A DNA stretch of 37,693 nt from Oscillospiraceae bacterium (GTDB lineage: Bacteria; Bacillota; Clostridia; Oscillospirales; Ruminococcaceae): positions 1-37,693 of the forward strand of contig JAFWQJ010000083.1 in the NCBI GenBank assembly GCA_017545185.1. Direction: 5' to 3'. The notes beneath the pieces are model-generated. The model did not search any database, was not told where the DNA came from, and saw only the letters and a program-made list of their open reading frames with translations. The position numbers were made by a program, and so were the translations under genes. Positions 7,079 to 15,179 of the stretch are shown here, one piece after another; positions within the stretch are counted from its first letter, which is position 1; each line of letters starts with the position of its first letter.

Positions 7079-9394
7079 GTGACAGTCAGATATCAGATCT
7101 GCGGCATTGTGCAGGGGGTCGGGTTTCGTCCGTTTACTGCTGTAACAGCTGAGAAATTCGGCGTAACCGGTACCGTATCGAACAAGGGCTCCTATGTCGA
7201 GATCGTTGCGCAGGGAATGCCGGAAGCACTGCGGGATTTCGCGGAGGCGATCCGTCATACGCCGCCTGACCGTGCCGTGATTCTCAGCATGGAGGAGACG
7301 GAAATCCCGGATACAGAAGTAAAGCAATATCGTACATTTTCAATCATCGAAAGTGAAAAGGAATACGGTGATATTTTCGTGTCACCGGATATCGCAATAT
7401 GCGACAAATGCAAAGCAGAACTGTTCGATCCGAAGAACCGCAGATATCTGCATCCGTTCATTAACTGTACGCAGTGCGGCCCGCGGCTGACGATTCTCGA
7501 TACGATGCCGTATGACAGAGAACGCACGAGTATGCGCGATTTTCCGATGTGTCCGGAATGCGCGGCGGAGTATCATGATCCAGCGACAAGGCGCTACGAT
7601 GCGCAGCCGAATTGCTGTAATCAATGCGGCCCGGAGCTGTACATCGTGAGCAAGAAAATCCATGGCGGTGACGCAGTCACGGCTGTTCGCAGGACGATCA
7701 TGGCGGGGGGGATCGCGGCAGTCAAGGGCATCGGCGGTTTTCACCTCTGCTGCGACGCGAAAAATCCGGAGGCAGTCCGTCGGCTGCGGGAACGCAAACA
7801 TCGGCCGATGAAGCCTTTTGCAATTATGTTGCGCGACATACAGACTGCCGAACGTGAATGTATCCTTGCGGAAGGTCAGCGTGAGATGCTCACCGGCTGG
7901 CAAAAGCCGATCCTGCTTTTGGAAAAACGCGAAAATATGTCAATTTGCGATGAGATCGCGCCGGACAACAGAACGGTTGGCGTTATGCTGCCGTATGCAC
8001 CTGTGCAGCAGCTGCTGTTTGATTATCCGGACGATATTGCGATGACGGATTGTCTTGTCATGACCAGCGGCAATGCGCACGGCGCACCGATTTGTCGGGA
8101 TGATGACGATGCGGTCAAAGAAATCGGCGGATTTTGCGATATAATCCTCTCGCATAATCGGAATATCTTGCTAAGAGCAGACGACTCTGTCTGTGACTGG
8201 CTTGACGGAAAGCCATATATGATCCGTCGTTCCCGCGGCTTCGCACCGCTCCCGGTCGCAATTCCGATTCGGGAGCACAAGCAAGTGCTTGCAATCGGCG
8301 GTGAGTTGAAAAATACTTTTTGTATAGCGAAGGGCGGGCTGCTCTATGCGTCGCCGTTTGTCGGAGACATGGCAGATATTCGCACAGTGCAGGCACTCCG
8401 AGAGTCCGTTAAACGAATGTGCGGTTTGCTGGAAACCGAACCTGAGGTCATTGTCTGCGATAAGCATCCGCTGTACAATACCGTCACCGTCGCAAAGGAA
8501 ATTGCGAAGGAGCTGGGAATTCCAATGCTGCAGGTTCAGCATCATTATGCGCATATTCTGTCGTGCATGGCCGAAAACGGATGTACGGATCGTGTCATCG
8601 GCATCAGCATGGACGGAACCGGGTACGGCGATGACGGCACGATCTGGGGCGGCGAATTGCTGCTTTGTGATCCGCATAGATATATACGCGCAGGATATAT
8701 TGAACCGTTTGTCCAGACCGGCGGCGATCTCTCAGCGAAAGAGGGATGGCGCATCGCCGCGGCTCTGCTGCGGGATGCTGACCCTGAAAATGCCGCTGAC
8801 ATTTGTGAGGATCTTGACATTTGTACTGCGCAGGAATACAAAGTCCTGAGCAATATGGCACGAATGGGCATCAACAGTGTGCGATCGACCAGCTGCGGAA
8901 GGCTTTTTGATGCGATTGCAGCAATTCTTGGGCTGCGGCGCAGTGTGACCTTCGAGGGAGAAGCCGCTGCTGCACTCATGTGCGAGGCGGAGCAATATGC
9001 ATCGAAATGCGAGGATATGATGTGTCGGCTCCATACTGGGATTATTGAAAAAGACGGTGCTCTGATACCGGCCACAACTGCACTTGCTGCAGAAATCACG
9101 GTGAGCTACATGGCCGATCGCTGTCCCGAAAATCGCGCGTATCTGGCATACCAATTCCATGCTGCATTATCATCAATGATTCTGGACGTATGCATTAAAA
9201 TCCGCGAAAGAACAGGCATATCAACATGTGCATTGAGCGGCGGCGTTTTTCAGAATCGTCTGATGACAATGCTCTGTGAGCGCAAACTGAAAGCAGCCGG
9301 CTTCCACGTGCTGCGCCACAGTCTTATCCCGCCGAATGACGGGGGCATTTGCATCGGCCAGGCAATGTACGGTGTTGTCCATGCCGGTTATTGA
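7079..9394 (+). CDS. hypF: HypF carbamoyltransferase, [NiFe]-hydrogenase maturation
   Basis: HypF uses carbamoyl phosphate and ATP to carbamoylate the C-terminal cysteine of HypE, the source of the cyanide ligands of the [NiFe] active site. I chose the GTG at 7079 (771 aa) because AAGGAGG lies 6 bp upstream and the protein then begins with the acylphosphatase domain. Domains in order: acylphosphatase (about 1-90, with GIVQGVGFRPF), two C-x2-C...C-x2-C zinc fingers (about 107-183: CDKC/CTQC and CPEC/CNQC), a YrdC-like domain (about 200-385, with KGIGGFHL) and a Kae1-like domain (about 390-771, with QHHYAH, MDGTGYGDDG and SGGVFQNR). All hallmarks are intact. The first hyp gene of a F-C-D-x-E set, it follows the nitrogenase-like genes 22 bp downstream of a GNAT gene. 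Confidence 0.97.
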   Translation: MTVRYQICGIVQGVGFRPFTAVTAEKFGVTGTVSNKGSYVEIVAQGMPEALRDFAEAIRHTPPDRAVILSMEETEIPDTEVKQYRTFSIIESEKEYGDIFVSPDIAICDKCKAELFDPKNRRYLHPFINCTQCGPRLTILDTMPYDRERTSMRDFPMCPECAAEYHDPATRRYDAQPNCCNQCGPELYIVSKKIHGGDAVTAVRRTIMAGGIAAVKGIGGFHLCCDAKNPEAVRRLRERKHRPMKPFAIMLRDIQTAERECILAEGQREMLTGWQKPILLLEKRENMSICDEIAPDNRTVGVMLPYAPVQQLLFDYPDDIAMTDCLVMTSGNAHGAPICRDDDDAVKEIGGFCDIILSHNRNILLRADDSVCDWLDGKPYMIRRSRGFAPLPVAIPIREHKQVLAIGGELKNTFCIAKGGLLYASPFVGDMADIRTVQALRESVKRMCGLLETEPEVIVCDKHPLYNTVTVAKEIAKELGIPMLQVQHHYAHILSCMAENGCTDRVIGISMDGTGYGDDGTIWGGELLLCDPHRYIRAGYIEPFVQTGGDLSAKEGWRIAAALLRDADPENAADICEDLDICTAQEYKVLSNMARMGINSVRSTSCGRLFDAIAAILGLRRSVTFEGEAAAALMCEAEQYASKCEDMMCRLHTGIIEKDGALIPATTALAAEITVSYMADRCPENRAYLAYQFHAALSSMILDVCIKIRERTGISTCALSGGVFQNRLMTMLCERKLKAAGFHVLRHSLIPPNDGGICIGQAMYGVVHAGY

Positions 9395-9491
9395 TCGTTA
9401 ATCCACAATATAAGCGTATATGCTTTCTGCATAATTACATGCAAAACATACGGTTTCTAACCGCAATATCATATAAAAGGAGAAGATTCAA

Positions 9492-9701
9492 ATGTGTGTT
9501 GGATTATCTGCAAAAGTGGTCAGAGTTGAGGGCGGTACCGCACTGATCGACGCATCAGGTGCGCAGAGAGCCGTCAGCGCGGGCGTTCTTGACGACCTCG
9601 AACCCGGCGATTTTGTTATGGTCCACGCCGGCGTCGCAATCGCAAAAATAACCCAAAACGATGCCGAGGAAGCCGACGAAATCATGGAGGGGCTGCTGTG
9701 A
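9492..9701 (+). CDS. hypC: HypC/HupF-family hydrogenase maturation chaperone
   Basis: A 69-aa HypC. The essential N-terminal Met-Cys is present (MCVGLSAKV; Cys2), followed by the small beta-barrel with ALIDASGAQRAVS and the conserved GDFVMVHAGVAIAKI. HypC carries the Fe(CN)2CO group, forming a complex with HypD and then delivering it to the hydrogenase large subunit. An AAAGGAG site precedes the ATG. The stop overlaps the GTG start of hypD. The roughly 97-bp gap to hypF is the largest in the operon and could carry an internal promoter, but I see no strong -35/-10 pair. Confidence 0.97.
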   Translation: MCVGLSAKVVRVEGGTALIDASGAQRAVSAGVLDDLEPGDFVMVHAGVAIAKITQNDAEEADEIMEGLL

Positions 9702-10741
9702 ACGAGAGCATGGCGCGTGCGCGGGACATCATCACCTCGTACAGCGGGCGGCCGCTGCGCATCATGGAAGTCTGCGGCACGCATACGCATGAAATTTTCC
9801 GCATCGGGCTGCGCAAGCTGCTGCCTGAACAGATCGACCTGATCTCCGGACCGGGCTGTCCGGTCTGCGTGACGGCGGTCGGATTTATCGACGAGGCGAT
9901 CTGGCTTGCCCTCGAAAAACGATGTATCATCTGCACTTTCGGCGATCTGATCCGCGTCCCCGGAACCGAAATGAGCCTCGCCGGAGCGCGTGCAAAGGGC
10001 GGCGATATCCGGCCGGTTTACTCCCCTCTGGACGCGGTCGAGCTGGCGAAGGCGAATCCTGACCGGCAGGTCGTGTTCCTTGCTGTCGGGTTTGAGACGA
10101 CGACGCCCTCGGCCTGTCTGGCCGCAAAGCAGGCGCGTGACGCCGGGCTCACGAATTTTTCGCTGCTGACTGCGAACAAAACGATGCCGAATGCTTATCA
10201 GGCGCTGGTCGGCTCAGCTGACGCATTCCTCTATCCGGGGCATGTCAACGCGATTACCGGTAACGCAACATGCTACAAATTATGTGAGGAGCAGGGCGTC
10301 TCCGGTGTCGTGGCCGGTTTTACCGCGAGCGAGCTGCTCACCGCTCTGGCCGTTACAATTAAGTTGCTCGAAAAGGGCGAACCGTTTTTCCGCAACTGCT
10401 ATCCGCGCGTTGTGAAGGATGAGGGCAATCCTGCCGCAATTGCGCTGATGAACGAGGTTATGGAGCCCTGCGACAGTGAATGGCGCGGGCTTGGTATGAT
10501 CCCTGGTTCTGGTATGAAGTTGCGGTCTGAATTTGCAGCGTATGATGCGCGTATCAAACATAATATGCCGGTTATTACGGGCAGGCCGAATCCTGCCTGC
10601 CGCTGCGGCGATGTGCTGCAGGGCAAGATCAGACCATGTGACTGCAAGGTGTTCGGCAAGGTCTGCACCCCGCTGCATCCGGTCGGCGCGTGCATGGTGT
10701 CCGATGAGGGCGCGTGTGCCGCGTACTATCAGTATTCCTGA
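9698..10741 (+). CDS. hypD: HypD, Fe-S scaffold for Fe(CN)2CO assembly
   Basis: A 347-aa HypD of normal length. HypD holds a [4Fe-4S] cluster and, with HypC, is the scaffold on which the Fe(CN)2CO group is built using cyanide from HypE. Family signatures are VCGTHTHEIF (about residues 25-34), GPGCPVCVT (about 54-62), AVGFETTTPS (about 129-138) and the C-terminal cysteine-rich region (CRCGDVLQG, CDCKVFG, LHPVGACMVS). The start is a GTG overlapping the hypC stop, with GGAGGGG just upstream, so it is translationally coupled to hypC. Confidence 0.97.
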   Translation: MNESMARARDIITSYSGRPLRIMEVCGTHTHEIFRIGLRKLLPEQIDLISGPGCPVCVTAVGFIDEAIWLALEKRCIICTFGDLIRVPGTEMSLAGARAKGGDIRPVYSPLDAVELAKANPDRQVVFLAVGFETTTPSACLAAKQARDAGLTNFSLLTANKTMPNAYQALVGSADAFLYPGHVNAITGNATCYKLCEEQGVSGVVAGFTASELLTALAVTIKLLEKGEPFFRNCYPRVVKDEGNPAAIALMNEVMEPCDSEWRGLGMIPGSGMKLRSEFAAYDARIKHNMPVITGRPNPACRCGDVLQGKIRPCDCKVFGKVCTPLHPVGACMVSDEGACAAYYQYS

Positions 10742-10751
10742 GGTGATTTTT

Positions 10752-10922
10752 ATGGAACCGCATGACTACATCGTCACGGATAGTCAGGGCGATTATGCTT
10801 ATCTTGCGCAGACTGATTCGGACGCTTCCGAGCCGTTTCAGGTTGCGATGGCTCTGCTGCCGCCGGAGACCGATCTCGGGACTAAGCTCCGTGGTTTTAT
10901 GGGCATGTTTGAGATCATCTGA
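10752..10922 (+). CDS. 56-aa protein between hypD and hypE, unknown
   Basis: An ATG at 10752 lies 10 bp after the hypD stop, preceded by GAGGTG. The 56-aa acidic product begins MEPHDYIVTDSQGDYAYL and ends GTKLRGFMGMFEII. The stretch GDYAYL...ALLPPETDLGTKL loosely recalls small DUF3006-type beta domains, but that is only a pattern impression. The gene keeps the hypD-hypE spacing tight and has no stop codons in the chosen frame, which together support it as a real gene. It could be a small partner of the HypCDE machinery. Confidence 0.6.
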   Translation: MEPHDYIVTDSQGDYAYLAQTDSDASEPFQVAMALLPPETDLGTKLRGFMGMFEII

Positions 10923-10965
10923 TAGAAAATGTATAACAAGATAATTTGAAAAGGAGTTCATGATC

Positions 10966-11973
10966 ATGAGTGAACGGACTGTCACGCTTGCGCACGGCGC
11001 GGGCGGTACACAGACAAACGAGCTGATTGACAGCGTATTCAAGGCGCATTTTGCAAACCCGATGTTTACCGGCGATGACGCCGCGGTACTTCCGCAGCCG
11101 CAGGGCATGATTGCAACATCGACTGACGGATTCATCGTATCTCCGTGGAAATTCAACGGCGGCAACATCGGCAAGCTGTCGATCTGCGGCACGGTCAACG
11201 ACCTCTCCTGTATGGGCGCAAAACCGCTCTATCTGACCTGCGCGTTTGTTATTGAGGAAGGCTTCTCCATGGACGCGCTCGAGGAAATTGCAGCAGCTAT
11301 GGAGAAAACAGCCGCCGAAGTCGGCGTGCGCATTGTCGCGGGCGATACGAAGGTCGCCGGAAAAGGCCAGTGCGACGGCGTATTCATCACGACGACCGGC
11401 ATCGGCGAGATCATGCCGCAGGCGCATACCTCCGGAACGCTCGCCAAACCCGGAGACGCGGTCATTGTCAGCGGAGACGTCGGGCGGCACGGTTGTACGA
11501 TCTTGCTTGCACGTGATGACTTCGGTATCGAATCTGATGTGGACAGCGACTGCGCGCCGCTTTGGGGAACGGTCGAAAGCCTTTATCAGGTCACCGATCA
11601 GATTCATGTGATCCGTGATGCGACCCGCGGCGGCGTCGGCACGGTTTTGTACGAAATTGCGGGACAGAGCAGCGTCGGCATCCGTCTGGACGCAGCCAGC
11701 GTTCCGGTTGATCCGCGCGTCAAAGGCGTCTGCGGGATGCTCGGTCTGGAACCGCTGTACCTCGCCTGTGAAGGCCGCCTCGTGATCTTCGCGCCGCAGG
11801 AGCACGCAGCCGCGATCGTCGAACAGCTCCGCCGCGGCAAATATTCGCAGAACGCCGCGGTCATCGGCACGGTCACGGCCGAGAACCCCGGCAAGGTCAT
11901 CATGGAGACCGAGATCGGCACGCAGACCGTTCTTCCCCAGCCGAAGGGCGAGCTGCTGCCGCGCATCTGCTGA
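10966..11973 (+). CDS. hypE: HypE, thiocarbamate dehydratase making the cyanide ligand
   Basis: A 335-aa HypE of the PurM/ThiL/SelD fold. It dehydrates the carbamoyl group placed on its C-terminal cysteine by HypF and passes cyanide to HypCD. The glycine-rich N-terminus (AHGAGGTQTNELI), FTGDDAAVL, the ATP-binding VNDLSCMGAKP and GDTKVAGKG segments, and the diagnostic C-terminus PRIC-stop are all present. I prefer the ATG at 10966 (9 bp after AAGGAG) over the ATG at 10960 (3 bp after). A rho-independent terminator follows at 12001. No hypA or hypB is visible, so nickel insertion genes must be elsewhere. Confidence 0.97.
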   Translation: MSERTVTLAHGAGGTQTNELIDSVFKAHFANPMFTGDDAAVLPQPQGMIATSTDGFIVSPWKFNGGNIGKLSICGTVNDLSCMGAKPLYLTCAFVIEEGFSMDALEEIAAAMEKTAAEVGVRIVAGDTKVAGKGQCDGVFITTTGIGEIMPQAHTSGTLAKPGDAVIVSGDVGRHGCTILLARDDFGIESDVDSDCAPLWGTVESLYQVTDQIHVIRDATRGGVGTVLYEIAGQSSVGIRLDAASVPVDPRVKGVCGMLGLEPLYLACEGRLVIFAPQEHAAAIVEQLRRGKYSQNAAVIGTVTAENPGKVIMETEIGTQTVLPQPKGELLPRIC

Positions 11974-12000
11974 GAAAGCACGCGTTTACGAAGAAAATAA

Positions 12001-12029
12001 GGCGTCGGCTTTGTGCCGGCGTCTTTTTT
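12001..12029 (+). terminator. Rho-independent terminator after hypE
   Basis: A 9-bp stem (GGCGTCGGC / GCCGGCGTC, two G-U pairs in RNA) with a 5-nt TTTGT loop, followed by six T residues. It lies 28 bp after the hypE stop and ends the operon that begins left of the window. Confidence 0.9.
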
Positions 12030-12030
12030 A

Positions 12031-12484
12031 TTGTACAGCGGCAAGGCATCATTTCAAGATATCATTTCTAAGGGTGTGATATCTTGATGCCTTGATATGT
12101 TAAACTGTACAAATGCCAGTGTTATTTTTTGTTGATATCATCAAATGCTTGAAAGCTTCAGCGAGCAATAAAATCATATTTCATCGCTCTGTCAACCGTA
12201 TCCCGCAGTCTGAACGGCGATGCTTGATCCATGAAAAAAGCTTGCGGATCAGCAAATCACAGGTTATTTTCCTGTCAGCATAAAAAAGCCTGCATATACA
12301 CAGCATGTTTTTTCATTGCTTTTCTTTCCTGTTCTCAATGCGAAAGCCTGCCGGATCGTCCACGAAACAGCTGCTTTTGTTCAGTGCGTACAAATTCATA
12401 CGCCTTCTTTTATGCATCTTAACATATCAAGGCATCAAGATATCATGTCTTTACGGATGATATCTTGGCATGATACCTTGGCAT
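12031..12484. mobile_element. MITE-like non-coding element with hairpin ends
   Basis: No convincing gene lies here. Instead there are two related hairpins facing each other. The left hairpin (12031-12112) is closed by TTGTACAG / CTGTACAA and nested arms CAAGGCATC / GATGCCTTG and AAGATATCA / TGATATCTT. The right hairpin (12428-12480) uses the same arms (AAGATATCAT / ATGATATCTT, CAAGG...CCTTG). A perfect 27-bp inverted repeat links them: 12077-12103 is the reverse complement of 12419-12445. About 315 bp of AT-richer unique DNA separates the ends. The layout suggests a small non-autonomous element or a structured RNA/DNA locus between the hypE and M18 terminators. A 63-codon ORF inside (12231-12422) is not supported. 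No target-site duplication is obvious. Confidence 0.6.
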
Positions 12485-12490
12485 ACAGAA

Positions 12491-12517
12491 AGGCGCCGAC
12501 CGTTCCCGGCCGACGCC
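12491..12517 (-). terminator. Probable terminator of the coaE-M18 gene
   Basis: Imperfect 11-bp stem AGGCGCCGACC / GGCCGACGCCT around GTTCCC, located 28 bp beyond the M18 stop on the minus strand. The following T-run is weak (TTTCTG). Confidence 0.55.
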
Positions 12518-12544
12518 TGTTTCTTCCGTATGAAAGGCTGCATG

Positions 12545-14602
12545 TTACGATTCGTTGAACGCCTTGACCGCCTCGTAGCACATGAAAACGTCGATCTTGC
12601 TGACAACTTCCATCGGCGCGTGCATGGAGAGCACCGGCACGCCGACATCGACCGTGTCAATGTTCAGGTTCGCAAGATACGCCGCGACCGTACCGCCGCC
12701 GCCGATATCCACCTTGCCGAGCTCGCCGGTCTGCCAGATCACGCCCGCCTTGTCGAACAGGCTGCGCATTTTGCCGATGAACTCCGCGGACGCATCCGAG
12801 GAGCCGCTCTTGCCGCGTGCACCGGTATACTTCATCATGCAGACGCCGTAATTGAGATACGCGCAGTTCTTGCGGTCGTTGACGTCCGAGAAGGTCGGGT
12901 CATAGGCAGCGGTCACATCCGCGGACAGGCACTGCGACTGCGCAAAGACCGTATGCGCCTCCGTGCCGAATGCCGCCGCAAGATCCTTCATAAAATCATG
13001 GAAATACGCCGAGCAAAGACCCGTGTTGCCCTCGCTGCCGATCTCCTCCTTGTCGGTCAGGATCACGACGGCCGTATGCTGCGGGTGCTCGGTATCCAGC
13101 ATCGCCGCAAGGGACGGATACGCACAGACGCGGTCGTCATGGCCGTAGGCGCCGATCATGCTGCGGTCAAAGCCGAGGTCACGCGCTCTGCCTGCCGGAA
13201 CGACCTCCAGCTCCGCGGAGAGGAAATCCGCCTCGGTCATGCCGTATTTCTCGTTCAGGATCTGCATGATGCGCAGCTTGACCAGATCGCTGCCCTCGTC
13301 GCTGCGGAACGGTCTGGAGCCGATCAGCAGATTGAGCTCCTCGCCCTTGATGCCCTGCGCAAGCGGCCGCTTGACCTGCTCCGTTGCCAGATGCGGCAGC
13401 AGATCGGTCACGCAGAACACCGGGTCGTTCTCGTCCTCACCGACGGAAACGGTCACGGATGTGCCGTCCTGCTTCACGACGACGCCGTGCAGTGCCATCG
13501 GGATGACCGTCCACTGATACTTCTTGATGCCGCCGTAATAATGCGTTTTGAACAGCGCCAGCTCGGTTTCCTCGTAGAGCGGCTGCTGCTTGAGGTCAAG
13601 GCGGGGCGAATCAATATGCGCCGCGGAAAGCCGGATGCCGGATTCCAGCGGGTCGGTGCCGATGACCGCCGCGATGATCGCCTTGTTCCGGTTGACCTGA
13701 TAAATTTTGTCGCCGGCCTGAACCGCGTCGCCGCGCTTCCATGCACGGAAGCCCTTTGCTTCGAGCAGCTCCTTCGCGTATGCGCACGCCTCGCGCTCGG
13801 TCTTGCCGCGGTCAAGGAAGGTCTTGTAGCCCTCGCAAAAATCGTCGCATTTTGCGATCTTCTCGTCATCGAGCAGCAGTGCTGCATTCTTTTTCTGCAT
13901 CAGCAGCGATTCCTTCAGCTGCTTCAGCGCGTCCTTCTGTTCCATTTGGGATTCCTCCTTTGAAATATCGGTTTTCTGCGTATCAGCGTTCTGCTGACAT
14001 CGCAGGGGATTCAGCAGGTTGATGACGGTCTCCCGCAGCGCCTCAGGGTCGCCGTTGTTTTCGATGACGGCATCGGAATGCGCACGGAAAAATTCCTCTG
14101 TATGCTGCGCGTTCATGCGCTGCTCGGCCTGATCTTCGGTGAGCGTATCGCGGGCAATGATGCGTGCCTTGCGGGATTCCCTGTCCGCCGTGACCGATAT
14201 GACCATATTGCAGAAGCGGTCGAGCCCGCTCTCAAAAAGGGTCGGTGCATCGAGCAGAACCGTCCGGTTTCCGGCGGCCGTCAGTGCGGCGATCTGCTCC
14301 CGCACGGCTGCGGTGATATAGGGGTACATGACCGCGAGATAGCGCTGTTTTGCCTGCGTATCCGAAAAGATGAGCGCGGCAGTCGCTTTGCGGTCGAGCT
14401 GACCGTCCGGCTGCAGGATCCTGTTTCCGCAGACGTTTGCAAGTGCCCGCAGACAGGGATGTCCCGGCTGCACGACCTCCCGCGCAACGGCATCCGCATT
14501 GATGACGGCGATGCCCTGCTCCGCGAAAAGGCGGCTGACGGTCGTTTTGCCTGCGCCGGTCTGTCCGGTCAGGCCGATGAGAAAGCAATGTTCACGGAAC
14601 AA
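12545..14602 (-). CDS. coaE: Dephospho-CoA kinase (CoaE) reading in frame into an M18 aminopeptidase
   Basis: A 685-codon frame joining two enzymes that are normally separate. Residues 1 to about 203 are CoaE (ATP + dephospho-CoA to CoA): P-loop GLTGQTGAGKTT at about 10-21, INADAVAREV, and RIIARD in the lid. Residues 220-685 are a complete M18 metallo-aminopeptidase (expected tetrahedral dodecamer, two zinc ions, removing N-terminal residues from peptides): AAHIDSPRLDLK, YGHDDRVCAYP, TDKEEIGSEGNTG, DIGGGGT and SMHAPMEV. The start is TTG at 14602, preceded by AGGAGGGG. The linker (about 204-219) includes KEESQ, which is encoded by the M18 gene's own ribosome-binding site. Either a stop codon was lost, giving a fusion, or M18 is made mainly by internal initiation at 13945. 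Confidence 0.9.
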   Translation of the reverse strand: MFREHCFLIGLTGQTGAGKTTVSRLFAEQGIAVINADAVAREVVQPGHPCLRALANVCGNRILQPDGQLDRKATAALIFSDTQAKQRYLAVMYPYITAAVREQIAALTAAGNRTVLLDAPTLFESGLDRFCNMVISVTADRESRKARIIARDTLTEDQAEQRMNAQHTEEFFRAHSDAVIENNGDPEALRETVINLLNPLRCQQNADTQKTDISKEESQMEQKDALKQLKESLLMQKKNAALLLDDEKIAKCDDFCEGYKTFLDRGKTEREACAYAKELLEAKGFRAWKRGDAVQAGDKIYQVNRNKAIIAAVIGTDPLESGIRLSAAHIDSPRLDLKQQPLYEETELALFKTHYYGGIKKYQWTVIPMALHGVVVKQDGTSVTVSVGEDENDPVFCVTDLLPHLATEQVKRPLAQGIKGEELNLLIGSRPFRSDEGSDLVKLRIMQILNEKYGMTEADFLSAELEVVPAGRARDLGFDRSMIGAYGHDDRVCAYPSLAAMLDTEHPQHTAVVILTDKEEIGSEGNTGLCSAYFHDFMKDLAAAFGTEAHTVFAQSQCLSADVTAAYDPTFSDVNDRKNCAYLNYGVCMMKYTGARGKSGSSDASAEFIGKMRSLFDKAGVIWQTGELGKVDIGGGGTVAAYLANLNIDTVDVGVPVLSMHAPMEVVSKIDVFMCYEAVKAFNES
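13943..13961 (-). promoter_or_regulatory. Internal ribosome-binding site and start for the M18 aminopeptidase
   Basis: On the minus strand AAAGGAGG (13954-13961) lies 8 nt before an ATG (13945-13943) opening a 466-aa protein starting MEQKDALKQLKESLL. This is a near-ideal Shine-Dalgarno site at the exact length expected for a stand-alone M18 enzyme, and it lies inside the longer coaE frame. Confidence 0.8.
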
Positions 14603-14626
14603 ACGATCCCCTCCTGTTCGGTTTCT

Positions 14627-14655
14627 ATTATATCACAAATCGCAGGAAAATGCAA
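14627..14655 (-). promoter_or_regulatory. Sigma-A-type promoter for coaE-M18
   Basis: Minus strand: TTGCAT (14655-14650), 17-nt spacer, TATAAT (14632-14627). The -10 lies about 25 bp upstream of the TTG start codon. The same TTGCA-N17-TATAAT arrangement recurs before several other genes here. Confidence 0.75.
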
Positions 14656-14679
14656 TACGGGCGCGGAGCCCGCGCTGGC

Positions 14680-15080
14680 GATTCCCTCCGTGCGGGCAGT
14701 GCCCGCTGCCGTTTCCCTCCGGGCGCGGTTGGCGAAGCCGTCCCAACAATCTTTACCGCACGCCGCGTGGCGGCTTCTTTGGCATTATTTCTCCCAATCA
14801 ATTCACGAATCAAGCTTCCTGTGAACTTTAGGAATTGCCTGCCCGGGCCCCGGGCCCGCCGCCATTTCCCTCCGGGGCGGGGAGCCCCCGCTGCCGATTC
14901 CCTTCGGGCGCGGTTGGCGAAGCTCTCCCAACATTCTGAACTGCACGCCGCGGGGCGGCTTCTTTGGCGTAAGTGCGCCCAATCAATTCACGAACAAAGT
15001 TTCCTGTGAATTTTCGGAATTGCCTGCCCTGTCGCAGCACACGCCGCGGGGCGGCTTCTAGGGCGTTTCTGCGCCCAATA
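14680..15080. repeat. Tandem copies of a dispersed GC-rich repeat
   Basis: The 480-bp gap between coaE and the polymerase gene holds no gene. It contains two near-complete copies and one partial copy of a repeat. Shared pieces include GATTCCCT(C/T)CG, GGCGCGGTTGGCGAAGC, CACGCCGCG(T/G)GGCGG and GCGGCTTCTTTGGC (14770-14783 and 14955-14968; degenerate at 15051-15064). A further block, CAATCAATTCACGAA to GGAATTGCCTGCCC, occurs at 14797-14843 and 14979-15028 and contains a TTCAC/GTGAA dyad. Reverse-complement copies of the core lie at 24203-24556. Short ORFs across the copies (ending in NFRNCLP) are products of the repeat, not genes. Confidence 0.85.
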
Positions 15081-15113
15081 CTGAAGTTCGCCTCAGGTAC
15101 AACGGGTCATGAT

Positions 15114-15147
15114 AAAAGGACGCCGATCACAGCATCAGCGTCCTTTT
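15114..15147 (-). terminator. Terminator of the Y-family polymerase gene
   Basis: A perfect 10-bp stem AAAAGGACGC / GCGTCCTTTT with a 14-nt loop. The A and T runs on both sides make it potentially bidirectional. It lies 33 bp beyond the polymerase stop. Confidence 0.85.
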
Positions 15148-15179
15148 GTGTTATACATAACGGTGTCTGGAGATACCTA

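Noticed and set aside
12231-12422. 63-codon ORF inside the inverted-repeat element
   Set aside because: No ribosome-binding site, odd composition (many Cys, Ser, Phe), overlaps structured DNA and resembles no family; treated as chance.
12470-13963. 497-codon plus-strand ORF opposite the M18 aminopeptidase
   Set aside because: Antisense frame of a GC-rich gene; product is Arg/His/Asp-rich with no family signature, while the minus-strand frame has complete catalytic motifs.
14650-15080. CRISPR array
   Set aside because: Repeats are long, imperfect, tandemly degenerate and without regularly sized unique spacers; no cas genes in the window.
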